The notes under the pieces: generated by a model | What the model was told of the DNA's origin: nothing | The model's database searches: none | The model's input: the letters and a program-made list of their open reading frames with translations, nothing else | Position numbers and translations under genes: made by a program | Part shown: positions 10,934 through 22,599 of the stretch, one piece after another | Layout: each line of letters begins with the position of its first letter | Position numbering within the stretch: the stretch's first letter is position 1 | Assembly (NCBI GenBank): GCA_047967505.1 | Contig: CM106541.1 | Reading direction: 5' to 3' (one strand) | From: Dipteris shenzhenensis | Taxonomy: Eukaryota > Polypodiophyta > Polypodiopsida > Gleicheniales | DNA length: 64,000 nt

Positions 10934-11190
10934 TGTTGAGAGTTCATGCTCAACATCATGTGATCATGTGTGCATAGCACCATGACATGATCATATGTGC
11001 ATAGCACTAACCTTATAGAGTGCTATAAAGGAAAGGGTTAGATCCCCTAACCCTAACCCTAAAATGGTTTGTATATATTCTATTTTTTTAACTAAATTTA
11101 GTGTACATTTAGTCATTTGTGGTGTGCTCTCTAGCTGTGCCCTCTCTCCTCATCTCCACTCTTCTCCTCTCCCCTCTTCATATTTTGTCA
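10934..11190 (+). repeat. 3' LTR of copia 2
   Basis: 257 bp, about 96% identical to 5912-6168 by eye count. Followed by target duplication TATAC. Confidence 0.95.
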
Positions 11191-11195
11191 TATAC

Positions 11196-14100
11196 TGTAC
11201 ATGTTGTCACAATAAATGACAACTGGCCCATCTGTAGACTGATGCATATCATAAAGTAGCTTACGCAACCAAGCTACCTCACATGCAGCCATTGCTGCAC
11301 CCCTATACTCAGCCTCTGTGCTTGACAAGGCAACTATAGGCTGTTTCTTGCTACTCCAAGTGACTGCAGCACTCCCAAAAGAGAACACATATCCACCACT
11401 GGTAGATCGTCTATCAGAAATACTACCAACCCAATCAGCATCAATGTATCCATGCAACTGTATCTGAAACCTAGTCTCATAAAATAGTCCATACTGCAAT
11501 TTGGACTTCACATACCTCAGTATGCGTCTAGCTACATCCAAATGTGGTTTCCTTGGAGCCTGCATAAACTGACTTACCAACCCAACAACATAGCTCAAAT
11601 CTGGCCTCATAATAGTCATATAAATCAAACTTCCTACTATGCGTCTGTACATAGTAGGGTCTTCCAGAAGCTCACCTACATCTGCGCTCAGCTTCACATT
11701 CTACTCCAAAGGAGCTGAAATAAGCTTACAGCCTGTCATCCCATATTTGGATAGCACGTCCAAACCATACTGCCTCTACAAGAGCCATATCCCACTTGTG
11801 GATCTAATCACCTCAATGCCCAAGAAGTAACGCAGCTCTCCCAAATCCTTCATCTCAAACTTCTGCTTCAATAGCATTTTCACATGAAGGATATCTTCAT
11901 CACTATCACCTGTGATGATCAAATCATCAACATAAATGACAAGCAGCATAATACCTTTCTCTGTTTTTCTCACATAAAGTGAGAAATCTGCCGTGGAAAG
12001 CCAATAGTGACAAGATACTGTCCTATCTTGTCAGACTATGCTCTAGGTGCTTGCTTCAAGGCATACAAGGCTTTCTTCAACCTGCAAACAAACTCAGGAT
12101 GAACAGCATGTGCATAACTTGGTGGCTGCTCCATATAGACCTCTTGCAAATCACCATGTAAGAAGGCGTTCTTTACATCCATCTGATGTAAAGACCATCC
12201 CTTTGATGCAGCCATAGCAATGACTGCTCTTATGGTTGCCATCCTTGCAACCGGATTGAATGTTTCTTCATAATCAATGCCATATGTTTGTGCATACCTC
12301 TTGACAACTAATCTTGCCTTGTATCTACTCACAGAACCATTTGCATTGTGCTTCACCTTATAGACCCACTTGTAGCCAATTGCATTCTTGTCTTTAGGCA
12401 AAGGCACCAATTCCCATGTAGTATTTGCTTCCAAGGCATCCATTTCTTCATCCATGGCTTTCTCCCATTTTTCTTTTCCCATGGCTTGCTCAAAAGAAGT
12501 GGATTCTGGTTCATGTATCACTTTGACCATATAGGCATAGTGAATGGTTGTAAATCCATCATATTTCAGCCTATCCACAGGATAACTCTGGTAGACCTAC
12601 GCAAAATAGGCTCACTACCAGGTGCCCTCAAAACATCCCTTGTCTTCCTTACTCTGGGTGTAACAATAGAAGGAATACCCAACTCATCATCAAGGCTTTG
12701 TTCTGAGCCACTGGATTCGCCATCCACATAAGAGTGACCTGCATTCACATCAACCATGGGCTGATCTACTTTCTCTTTTCCCTTTCGTGATACTTGCATA
12801 CCACTATCTGCATTGCTTTGAGGAGATTCTCCTGATCTTAATCTACCTGTCCATGGCAAAGTATATGAACCACTGCTAGAGGACACTACAGGTCCACTAA
12901 TATTTTGTGATTGCTGCTGTGAATTCTGTGCAGCATTACCATTTTGTGCATCTACATCATCAATCACATTTACTGGTTTATACGAGCTGCTCATCTCATC
13001 AAAAACAACATCTCTGCTCACTATAAACTTACGAGTAGAAGGGTTATAGCATCTATACCCTTTCTGCTATAGAGAATAACCAATAAAGATTCACTTCTCA
13101 GCTTTTGGATCCAACTTGGATCTCAACTCATTTGGCACATGAACATAGGCAATGCAACCAAAAACTTTCAAATGAGAAATATCTGGTTTTCTACCAGTAT
13201 ACCTCTCCTCTGGCGTCATACCATGTATTGATGCAGTGGGAGTCCTATTCAATTATGTAGACTACTGTAGCAACTGCTTCAGCCCAATTATAATCTGGCA
13301 GGTCTTTTTCATTGAGCATGGCATGAGATACCTCTCCAATATGCCTGTTTTTCCTTTCTGCAAGTCCATTTTGCTATGGGGTATGACTACATGAATATTG
13401 CTGCTTTATGCCATGCTTCTGCAGGAACCTTGCAAACTCATTTGAGAGGTACTCTCCCCCTCCATCTGACCTTAGGCATTTTATTTGCAAGCCTGTTTCT
13501 TTCTCAACCATAGCTTTAATAGCTTTGAAATGCCTAAATACTTCACTTTTCTTTTTCATAAAATACACCCAAACTTTTCTGCTGTAGTCATCAATAAAAG
13601 TGACAAAATAATGACAACCTCCAATAGATGCAGCTTTAGTAGTTCACACATCAGAGTGGATTAATTCCAATGGCCTCTTACTCTCTTGAGCATGTCTAGG
13701 AAATGGTTTCCTTGCCTGTTTTCCAAATTGATAGGCTTCACATACCTTATGCATTTCTGCAACCTTGAACTTAGGCAATCCTGCAACAATATTTTGGGCC
13801 TGCATTAATTTAATTCCTTGTACATTAACATGACCAATGCGTTTTTTCTGGATATCAATATCTGCAACTACACCGGTCCCATGTGCAAACATTGCTGCAC
13901 TTAATTTAGGCATGTCCGCATCCAACATAAACATTCTGCCATTCTTCTTCCCTTTTGCTATTAAGCAACCTTTATTTTTCATATCCTCAAGAAAGCATAC
14001 ATGAGGATTAAATCTGACCTGCAAGCCTTGCTCAACCATTTGACCAATACAAAATAGGTTCTTGGTGATATTCAGGACATGAAATACATCAGACAGGTAT

Positions 14101-14396
14101 TTCTTTTTCCCATCCTGCATAGACAAAGGAATTTTACCAATCTGCACAATAGGATGTGCAATATCATCACCAGTCTCCACAAATCCTGGTCTTTCCATTT
14201 TCCTTGCATCCTGCATCCATTCTGCATGACCTGTCATGTGGTTTGATGCACTTGAGTCAACATACCACACATCATTGCTCTCTTCTGTACTTGTCACATA
14301 ATTGGTCATGTGCTGCACCATAAACAAATGCTCATTTTTGTCATCACCCTGTCTACTAGAGGATGCATAATTGCCTTGTTGCAATTTTCCATTCAT
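11196..14396 (-). pseudogene. copia 1 pol: protease, integrase, RT, RNase H
   Basis: Minus strand. The protease block (about 14260) reads WYVDSSASNHMT, so the catalytic DSG has become DSS. Integrase (13370-14390) contains RPLELIHSDV, TFIDDYSRKVWVYFM and LRSDGGGEYLS. A serine-rich linker (12566-13021) follows. RT (12036-12578) has [24 protein letters not shown] and [14 protein letters not shown]; the catalytic VIYVDDLIITGD lies at 11890-11945. RNase H (11188-11697) has DADWVGSISDRRSTSG and SSTEAEYRGA. Stops are mostly TAG at Q or W positions. The end of RNase H lies at 5692-5911, across the inner copia element. Confidence 0.88.
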
Positions 14397-14399
14397 GAT

Positions 14400-15297
14400 G
14401 TCATTCTACTTTTTATAGTAGTATTTAGCCATCAGTCTTTAGCCGTATGACCCATTTTACCACAGTAGTAGCATTCAACATTGCTATTTGCATTTTGGCC
14501 TCTCTGCCATCCACCACGACCTCTTTGGCTCCCCTTGCCTCTAAGGTTACCACGTCCTCCTCCATAGGACTGGTTTTCTTGAATTTACTGCATATTCTGA
14601 TTTCTCCATGGCCTCCAGATCGGCCTGCTCTACCTTTTCCTCTACCTCTTCCAGCATTTGAGTAGACAGCTTCTTTTGAAGTTCCTCCTAAAGAAGATGC
14701 ACCACCATGTCTCCGCTCTTCAAAAATTAGAAGAGCAATCAACTCCCCAAAATTAGGAAAATTCTCACGGACGGCAATGGATGTCTGGAACTATGCATAA
14801 TCCTTTCCTAGACCATTCAAGGTCACAAAAACTAAATCATCATCTTCCACTGGTGACCCAATGGAAGCAAGTGCATCTACAATTTTCTTCACCTTCAAGT
14901 GGTAGTCATTGATGCTCATATTTTCTCTCTACACAACATTATGCAACTCCTGCTTGAGCTGCATTTTCCTGGCTTGCGTATTTGTGCTATACATTTTTGT
15001 CAAAGTATCCCACACCTCCTTCGGCATGCTTGCATCTTGAATATGCACAATCATAGAATCTGAAATACTAATAGACAGCTAGTACATAACTTTCCTGGCT
15101 CTCTCATGCCAGCCTTTAAATGCCTGCAACTCTTGTTGATTGGGAACATTAGGAATAACTGGTTCTTGTTCAGCTCCAGTAATGAACTCCCAATAGCCTT
15201 TTCCCTTAAGGAAATTCGTCATTCTAAACTTCCATGCTAGGAAGTTGTTCTTGTCAAGCTTTTCAGTGACTATTTGTGAAAGAGCATCAGACGCCAT
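14400..15297 (-). pseudogene. copia 1 gag
   Basis: Start chosen at the ATG at 15295-15297: MASDALSQIVTEKLDKNNF then AWKFRMTNFLKGKGYWEFI, a typical copia gag start. The DUF4219/UBN2-like gag core continues to about 14745. An arginine/glycine-rich linker (14425-14742) and a zinc knuckle ECYYCGKMGHTAKD (about 14440-14480), whose last cysteine is lost to TGA, complete it. Two or three TAG/TGA codons interrupt the frame. Confidence 0.8.
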
Positions 15298-15820
15298 TAC
15301 AGAACAGTGCAAAAATATTCTGTCATTGCAAAAAACACAACTTCTGCCTCACAAGGGCAAATTCGCAAAACTGACGAAAGTGGTATTTGACCACACAATC
15401 ACTTCCTAGTGACGATTTTGCATCAACAGGTAATAAGAATGATTATGTCACTCACAATATCTCTATGCATAGGCATACAATGCAATTTTTGTGGCAACTT
15501 TTCACTGACCTGTAGAATAGTTGTCACACAGCAAAAATAGGGCACCTTTCTGAGTGCCTGTAAAAAACTTCCACCACCAAAACGGGCCCCAAAATGGCCT
15601 CGAATCAAAAAAATAATGTCACTAGGGGCTTTGCCTTCTCCACAGCATATACCACCCTCTCGCCACACCACGAAGGGCATCCCAATTTGAGACAGTGCAC
15701 TCTTGCACTTTCCAGCTGTGCTACCTGCAGAGATTTGCTCCCAAACTTGAAAAAGGAAAGCAACACTGATCCTCTTACCAAGACACCGCGAACTTGGTTT
15801 GATTTCTTACCACGAACTAA
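15298..15820 (-). other. copia 1 untranslated leader
   Basis: About 520 bp between the primer-binding site and the gag start on the minus strand. No coding signal; the ORFs here are chance. Confidence 0.6.
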
Positions 15821-15832
15821 GCTCTGATACCA
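15821..15832 (-). other. primer-binding site of copia 1
   Basis: The minus strand reads TGGTATCAGAGC directly downstream of the 5' LTR, complementary to initiator methionine tRNA. Confidence 0.9.
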
Positions 15833-16188
15833 TGTAAAGAGAGTGGGAGAGAAGTAAGGAGTCTCACTTGCAGCTTTCTCACATACACAATGGGGGAATA
15901 CACACAAAGCTGGAGGCTGAAAACAATTTTCCTCTTCTTAGTTGTGAAAGCCAAAAGAACTCTCTCTAAGTACAAAAGGAATAGATGAACCCTCTATGTG
16001 GGTCTCAAACCAAACTCAGCTAACCTAGGTGGCATACTAACTGAGCCACTAACTAGAGTACATAAAGATAGCTGTCATCCAGCTATTATTCATGGGCGGT
16101 GTACCAATCGCATCTATAGCTAATAAGTCGGTGACAAATGCACAACAGTCACCCTGGCATATCACGAGTGGAGCTCGATATCTCAACA
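15833..16188 (-). repeat. 5' LTR of copia 1
   Basis: 356 bp, nearly identical to 5334-5691. Followed on the plus strand by target duplication ATGAG (16189-16193). Confidence 0.95.
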
Positions 16189-16193
16189 ATGAG

Positions 16194-16430
16194 TACTCAA
16201 AAAGAGGTATCAGTGATGCAGACTAAAATGTATGGGAGAGTTGGCAAAGATGGAGCAGTGAGAGAGAGAGAGTAGCAAGGAAGAGGGAGGAGGAGAAGCA
16301 GATCAGGGCAAGAGGAAGAGGAGGAAGAGAGTATGGCGACAGGTGTAGAAGGGAGCGAAGGAGGTGCTACTGCAGAAGGGAGGAGGAGGGGAGAAATGCT
16401 ATAGGCGGGGGGAGGAGGGGAGAGATTCTT
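16194..16430 (-). other. displaced leader of transposase-like gene, copy 1
   Basis: Purine-rich on the plus strand (aggagg-type repeats), matching in character and position the leader upstream of the transposase start in copy 2 (52860-53270). It was adjacent to the ATG at 5330 before copia 1 inserted. Confidence 0.6.
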
Positions 16431-16434
16431 CCTC

Positions 16435-17330
16435 TCACCTATTGCATTTTGCTGAGGAGTATCTACACATGTGAAGTGTCTTCAAATGCCATTACTTTAA
16501 CAAAAGTTCATGAATGCTAATGAAGACATGTATTCACCTCCTCCGTCTTGATATCATGACTTTGATCTTTCTGCCTAGTTCACCATGGCTTTGAATTCTC
16601 TAAAATTTGGACAAGACTTCAGATTTATCCTTCAAAAAATACACCCAACAATATCTGTTGTACTCATCTATGAAAGTCAAATAGTACAGTGAACCATTGA
16701 TGCTGCGGGTCTGTGCATAACCCCATACATATGTATGAATCAAATCAAGAATACCTCTTGCTTGAGAGGGGCTTCTCCCAAAGTTTGTTCTTTTCTGTTT
16801 TCCAAAACAACATGCTTTGCAAACTTTTCCAAGAAACTGAAGTTTCACAATGACAAATGCTTTCTCAATTGCATAATTTAAGCTTTTGAAATTGACATGA
16901 CCATATCTCTTGTTCCATATTGCAAAAAGTTGCATCGATTGTTGTTGAGCTGACATGGCATGCAAGTATAGTACTGAAGCTAGCATCCTAAACAAGCATC
17001 CTCCCTTGACTAATTTTTCTACTAACTACTAATATCCTCTGGATTTATCTCGAATTGTGCATTTATCTGAATTGCAAATGACTCTGTAGTTATGGTTTGT
17101 CATTTGTCCAATTGACAAAATGTCCTTGCTAAGCTTTGGAACATAGGGTATGTCTTTGACTAATCCTTTTGTACCAAGATAATTGTTCATAGAGACAATG
17201 CCTTTTCGTTGCACTAGATTCGGTGTGTTATATGTAGTGTAGATAACATTCTTGGGTCATTCTAATGTTTTATCTCTATAAACCATTCTTGATGCTTTGG
17301 CATGAGCCAGGGAATGTATTGAGAAACAAA
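16435..17330 (-). mobile_element. copia fragment, same family as copia 2
   Basis: Minus strand, protease-to-integrase part only. Readable blocks are NLVQRKGIVSMNNYLGTKGL, YVPKLSKDILSIGQM, NKRYGHVNFKSL, LQFLGKVCKACCFGKQKRTNF and TFIDEYNRYCWVYFL. These correspond closely to 7900-8520 of copia 2. It ends at the integrase TPQQNA block near 16440, where it abuts the purine-rich leader. No LTRs are attached, so it is a truncated fragment. Confidence 0.8.
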
Positions 17331-17499
17331 CTTCAATGTAAGACTTATTGAGAAATAAATTTCAATGCACGCCGAAGGAACCTATTGTGCGACAGAATGG
17401 ACATGAAACATTTGCACACTACTGAACTGTTGGTATGTGTATATAGACAAGAACATGGCTCCAGAGAAATGAGGGCAAAACCTTGCAAAAGCACATGAT

Positions 17500-18590
17500 T
17501 ATGTTATGCTCTTAAGTGCCACAAAGTGGAAATGTAAGATCTACAATAGAAAAGTACACGGGTTAAGGTACTCGAATGTGCAAACATTTCCTAAGTGATC
17601 CTCAAAGACAGATTAGAAAGTGCGGAGGGCTGGGAGTGGAAAAAGTGGCAGCCATTTTGGGTGGTGAAACATCTGCAAGTGCAGACACGATTGTTGATGA
17701 CATAGTCACACGCCACCAGTCTCAACTTGTAATTGAAGAAAGAACCATTGGTCTTAGATCCCTGTGTGATCAGTTACCAACTATGGAAATTTACTCACAA
17801 AGTGCAACCATGCATAGTAGTGGCACGGGGTCCCTTGCACAGTCAAAAATTTTCTCAAATGTGCATATGGAAATGCAATAATGTGCCTCATTCAAATGCA
17901 CGTGCATGTGTGCTACAACAATCCTTAAATCTTCCTTCAAAGCACAACACATAGAGAAGGCACAACAAGATGTGTTTGAAGCTATCTATCGCACGGGATA
18001 TTTGTTGAGCATTGCTCAAAGTCCACATTGGAAAAATCCATGGTCTCTATCACTAAAGCTAGCATGGGTTTCACAATGCCTAGTTATAATGCCAGATTCC
18101 GTAACATGTTGGATGCATACTACAATAGGATGAAAGAGGAGATGCAGCACATGGTTTATGATGGCATTGAAAAAATGGCTTGTACCATCGTAATTGAAGG
18201 ATGGAAGAACATTAGCAAGAGGCCTTGATCAATATCATGGTTGTGACATTCAAAGGTGAGGACTTCTATCAATCGATTGATATGAGAAGTGAGGCCAAGA
18301 TGGAAGAATTTATTGCGGAGCAGCTAAGCATATGTATTGAAGATATTGGCCCCAATAATGTTATCCAATTGATTACTGATAATGCTAAGTATTATCGAAA
18401 GCCTGGAGAAATTATAAATTGCATGTATCGACATATTTGGGAATTTGGATGTGTATTTGTATCGGCATACAATTCTGCGCAAACCATGGAAATGCCTTTG
18501 GAGGAGCATAAGCTGGGTCTTGCGGATACCTACTTTCAATCTAGTGGAGGCCTCTTCCCCAATCAATAATCCCTACTCGCACGGACTCAT
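17500..18590 (+). mobile_element. hAT-family transposase fragment
   Basis: A possible BED-type zinc finger start (WKCKIYNRK, about 17528) is followed by a spacer and then the DUF659-like core of plant hAT transposases: PSYNARFRNMLDAYY (18085-18125), TIVIEGWKN (18185), NIMVVTFKGEDFYQSIDM (18228-18285), EQLSICIEDIG, then NVIQLITDNAKYY (18355-18395) with the usual TDNA motif. At least two frameshifts and several stops. The hATC dimerisation domain and terminal repeats were not found. Confidence 0.65.
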
Positions 18591-20175
18591 CATCCCCTCT
18601 AAGGTCCAACATGTAGTTGGTTGCCTATAGGTCGGTGTGAGCATATCTCTATTCATGGAATGCTCTTAAAGCACTGGCAATAGTAGCAGCAATGGACAAA
18701 GCATGGTGATAAAAAAACCTTGCTCGCAACCTGGTGAGTGGGGAACTCCAATCAAAGTGATGTTCTTCTCTTAGATGTGTGGTCTTAACCCATCTCACAT
18801 ATGTTCCACAACGCTATCGGAGACACATCATCATGCTATGCACACTTCTTCCATTAAAAAATGGGGTGAAAACCCAAAGCTCTTGGGTGTGTGAGTACCC
18901 TAACACCCGATAGACAGCTCTATGAACCACTATCATCGCTAGCTCATTCTTTAGTGTTGCATGAGCATGGGGCATTGTCTCTATTACTCCTCTTGCCAAC
19001 GTACCATAATGTTGTTCTAAGACTTGGGCCACCCATAACCTGTATCCAAAAAACCTTTCCTTCTCCTCCCTTGCCCATCGGTTCATGCAAGGTTAGCGTT
19101 TGCACTGGAAAGTGCACTGTGTGAGAGCACATGTCGGCAAATGCTGTACATAGTTCTATCTATGCTATCCCTTCAGCTCTCTAGTTGTACATAGTTCTAT
19201 CCATGATCTCCCTTCAGCTCACTAGATGTTGCCTTTCCTATAGCCCCTTTCTCTTTTATGTTTCTTCTTTGAGTAGAAACCTACGATTCATTCCATTCAG
19301 ATGTCCATAGTGCAAGCTTCTCCTCTCCATTGATAGGTAAGGCGACATTTTGTCTTTGCATATATTCCCCATTAACCTATAGGGTCTCCCAACACTCGAT
19401 GGAAATATAGCTCAACTATCAATTTAACATCCATGATATGACTATGACATTCGACCACGTGTACAAAAGGTCAAATACTCGGGTTTGCATTTAATCTCGT
19501 AAATATTTTGATGTCACAATGGCCCAAATTTCTTCGTCACTCAATCCTACCAAGTGTTTGATTGTTAACTGTTGGACAAGATTCAGAACCTCGGTCTTCA
19601 ACTAGGCTACCAAAACTACTTCAAAATAAAGAGCACACTAATTACACATGCAATGCTAATGTAAATTAAGCCACTCACAAATGACATGCAACACAATTGA
19701 CTATTATGTTCCAAAATAACTTTCATAGAAGTTCCGATCCATAGAATAATAAACAACTAAATATTTTTTGCTTTCTAAAACAATGGAATATTATGTCAAG
19801 TAATTCATAGCTCACTACATAATTTGCTATTATAATATAAAATATTTGTTTAAATGTATGAGGAATTTCGTAAAGTCACTATAGAGTGTCAACCTATCAG
19901 CTAGTGGAGGCTAGAACAAGAAACATGTAACAGCATCACATAACCAAGATGATCTAGATTAGCTTTACATCTGGTTGGGAATGGTTGTTATCAGAATTAA
20001 TAGACCGGCAAAAGGGGGCCATCATCCGAATAAAACCCGACTCTATTGACACCTATGTATATAAATAATACATAAATAGATATGATATATATAAAAATTG
20101 AAGATTACACATGTCAGTCGAGGCGAGGTGATTTCGACCGGCCGAAGTAGGTCATCTCTTAGGCTAAATACACAA
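18591..20175. other. no gene recognised
   Basis: About 1.6 kb with only short ORFs, for example a 90-codon minus ORF at 18814-19086 with no motif I know. It becomes AT-rich after 19600. Probably decayed repeat DNA. Confidence 0.4.
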
Positions 20176-20184
20176 ACATGCATC

Positions 20185-20209
20185 TATCCCTCCCTCCCTC
20201 GCTCCCTCC

Positions 20210-20259
<50 letters not shown>
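20185..20259. repeat. (TCCC)n/(CT)n microsatellite
   Basis: A short TCCC-rich stretch followed by an uninterrupted CT run of about 48 bp. Confidence 0.95.
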
Positions 20260-20263
<4 letters not shown>

Positions 20264-20829
20264 TAGATGGGGAACAATCTAATGCTTCTTGCTCGCTTCT
20301 TGTCATGCAGGCTCATTTGTTTGTTTGATTTGCCAAAATAGCACTCTAGTAACAACCCATTCAAATCTATAACCATTGCTCGCTGCTAGCCTTGTTTTTG
20401 TTGTCAACTTCTTTGAAACTACTTTTGAGGGTTACATTATGTTTTTCCTTTAGCTTCTAACCTTTCTTTCACATTAACTCTAGATCTTTGACTTTAAACT
20501 AAAGGAGATAGTGGGTAGGATCACTTGTTGGTTAATTTGTCACTATGTGGCAAACATGGTCATGGATAATGGGGCATTGATGAATAGACCCAAATGGCCA
20601 GAACCCCTTTTGGAAGGAGCTTCTCCTACACTATGCTTTTTGAAGCTATATGCTTTTCTTTATGTAGGACGATTGCCAATCCGTTAGACTTGTATAAACA
20701 AAAAGTCCATAATTAATCTTCGGTTTCTTGCAATAACATCATATAAAACTTAAACATATTTCCCATAATACCTCCCTTATTACTAATGATTTCACTTAAT
20801 GCCTCCCTTATTACTAAGAGATTACTAAG

Positions 20830-20832
<3 letters not shown>

Positions 20833-20892
<60 letters not shown>
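20833..20892. repeat. (TC)n-(TA)n compound microsatellite
   Basis: A TC run to about 20870, then a TA run to 20892. Confidence 0.95.
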
Positions 20893-22560
20893 GGAGATTT
20901 AAATTAATAAGACTTTGGATATGAATCTATGGTTGAAAAAGAATAAAAATAAAATTAGGCAAAACCATAAACGAAGTTCATAGAGAACTAAGGAGTGTGC
21001 TATTACATTGCCACACATTTTGTGTTCTACAAGATACTTGATAGAGTTCGTTCCTTTGGTATCATGTGAATGCTCTTTGTAAAATCAACCTTTTTTGGGG
21101 TCTATCCGCATGTTCCATTTTGATACATATTTTGACTTTTAACTAAAAAGCAACAAATGCACCTTTCAGCAAAATGAATCATGTCATCTCTTAAAGGACT
21201 AAAAAAGAACCTATAAATTTCAAAATTAAATCACTCCAGGCTTGCTTGCCTTGCAAATAAATGACGTGTGTTGAGTATAAAATGGTGGCCGGTTGGTAGT
21301 GATTTTTGCAATAGCCCTCGAATTGTGTCGCTTCTGTCCTAGAAGGGTATGCATCTTCCCTTTGAAGTTTATAAGTTTGTGCACTGCTCTTGCAGCAATT
21401 TTTTGAAAAACAAAGATTTTATTATTAGAATAGGGGATGCACTAGGAGTACCTAAACCGATGCATCTATCGATACAAGGGTTAGCTCAAGGGGGCATGCC
21501 ATTGCTTTAAGCAATCCAAATAATCTCTAGCATCTAAACAAACTACTATCGAGCCAACTTAGCACAAGGTATTGCTCTCCCACTCAATTCTTGATGGCAA
21601 GTGTAAATAGATGCATTGTTCCTCTATTTCTTCAAGCACAAAAGTCAAGCCTGGTCTCTTTCAAATTACGAAGGAGGGCATGAGACTCCTCAACTTGCAA
21701 GCTCTAAGCGCTAGTATTTGCACAGCCCATTGTGCGAGTGGTTTATTTTACTACACCCAAAATTTTAATTCTTGCTATCAACTATATGTTCTAGCAATTG
21801 TAGCTACTCTCTATGCCGGACTGTAGTGACTATGTGTGAAACATTATTGCCAAAAGACAGATAGCCATGCTTGAACATGCATGCACAATTGCGCTTAAGT
21901 GACCCCAAACTGCTAAGCGCCTCTGCACACGCATAGCCTGAAGCGATCTTAGCTGCGCGTTTTATTTGTGCACACGATTAATTTGTGAGGGCGAATTTAT
22001 GCGCGTTCATGCTCGATTTGGGCAGGAGGTGCCGATTTGGGCACCAGTAGTGCACTCTACGATGCCCGGAAGCATCCGGCAGTTGTTGAAGAGTAACGTG
22101 CGCAGAGGGGAGGCAGGAGCCAGATAATTACTGATTATGGAGGGAATTCCAGTGCATGAATAAATCAGAGGCACTTTGGTCCTCTAGCAATCTGCAATCA
22201 GTGCGCCAGTGCGCTAATCCACTTGCGGACCAGGTGTGATGACGACCTGCAGCCTGCAGGGAGCTGCATTGTTGCAGAGCAGATGCGCAGAGGCTCTGGA
22301 TTGTTGGAGGAGCATTGAAGACAATGGTCAAAGCCAAATGGGGATCCCCTATAATGGTTGGATGAGAAATGGAGCAGAAATGTTCAAATCTGCAACGTCC
22401 ATGCATGGAAATTCATGTCAACTCCATCAGTGGTGCATTGTTCCCTCGTGTGCACGGAGCCTAATGCTTGACCCAATTACATCTCACTTTTGTGCTCTAT
22501 GACAAAATTGCATTGAGTGACCCCAAATTGCTCTCTGCATATCTACCACGTACCGAACAA
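20893..22560. other. no gene recognised; GC-richer block between direct repeats
   Basis: AT-rich to about 21840, then a GC-richer block. A roughly 28-bp imperfect direct repeat (ttgcgcttaagtgacccc at about 21892 and ttgcattgagtgacccc at about 22509, both continuing aaattgct-like) flanks about 600 bp. No coding motif recognised. Confidence 0.35.
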
Positions 22561-22599
22561 CCCCAAGTCTTGCACTGGATTCACAAGACTGTCCTCTAG

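Larger units (their letters stand above)
5912..11190 (+). mobile_element. Ty1/copia LTR retrotransposon 2 (inner, nested), plus strand
   Basis: Two 257-bp LTRs (5912-6168 and 10934-11190) differ at about nine positions. They start TGTTGAGAG and end TTTTGTCA, and are flanked by target duplication TATAC (5907-5911 and 11191-11195). The initiator-Met primer-binding site is at 6169-6180. The element lies inside the RNase H region of copia 1. The coding region is gag (damaged at its 5' end), protease, integrase, RT and RNase H in one direction with many TAG stops. The same family is present as fragments at 16435-17330 and as the split copia 5 (53739-60900). Confidence 0.96.
5334..16188 (-). mobile_element. 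Ty1/copia LTR retrotransposon 1 (outer), minus strand
   Basis: Full-length but degraded copia element. LTRs at 5334-5691 and 15833-16188 begin TGT and end CA on the plus strand, and are flanked by the 5-bp target duplication ATGAG (5329-5333 and 16189-16193). The primer-binding site (15821-15832) and polypurine tract (5692-5702) are in the correct places for minus-strand polarity. Order on the minus strand is gag, protease, integrase, RT, RNase H, as expected for copia. It inserted at the start codon of the older transposase gene and was later split in its RNase H region by the inner copia element (5912-11190). Confidence 0.95.
388..16430 (-). mobile_element. H3-carrying DNA transposon, copy 1 (interrupted, left end not seen)
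   Basis: Copy 1 of a transposon whose second copy lies at 44509-53456. Shared parts, in the same order and orientation, are a fold-back hairpin (388-543), a leftward histone H3-like gene (728-2182), a leftward transposase-like gene (about 2500-5330) and a purine-rich leader (16194-16430). The transposase leader is split from the gene by a copia element with its own target duplication (5334-16188), so the transposon is older than that copia. The left part (the two rightward genes of copy 2) and the left terminal repeat are not visible. The right end is lost where a copia fragment begins near 16435. The extent is inferred by comparison of the two copies. Confidence 0.7.

Noticed and set aside
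20098-20328. 76-codon ORF across the CT run
   Set aside because: Mostly a microsatellite translation.
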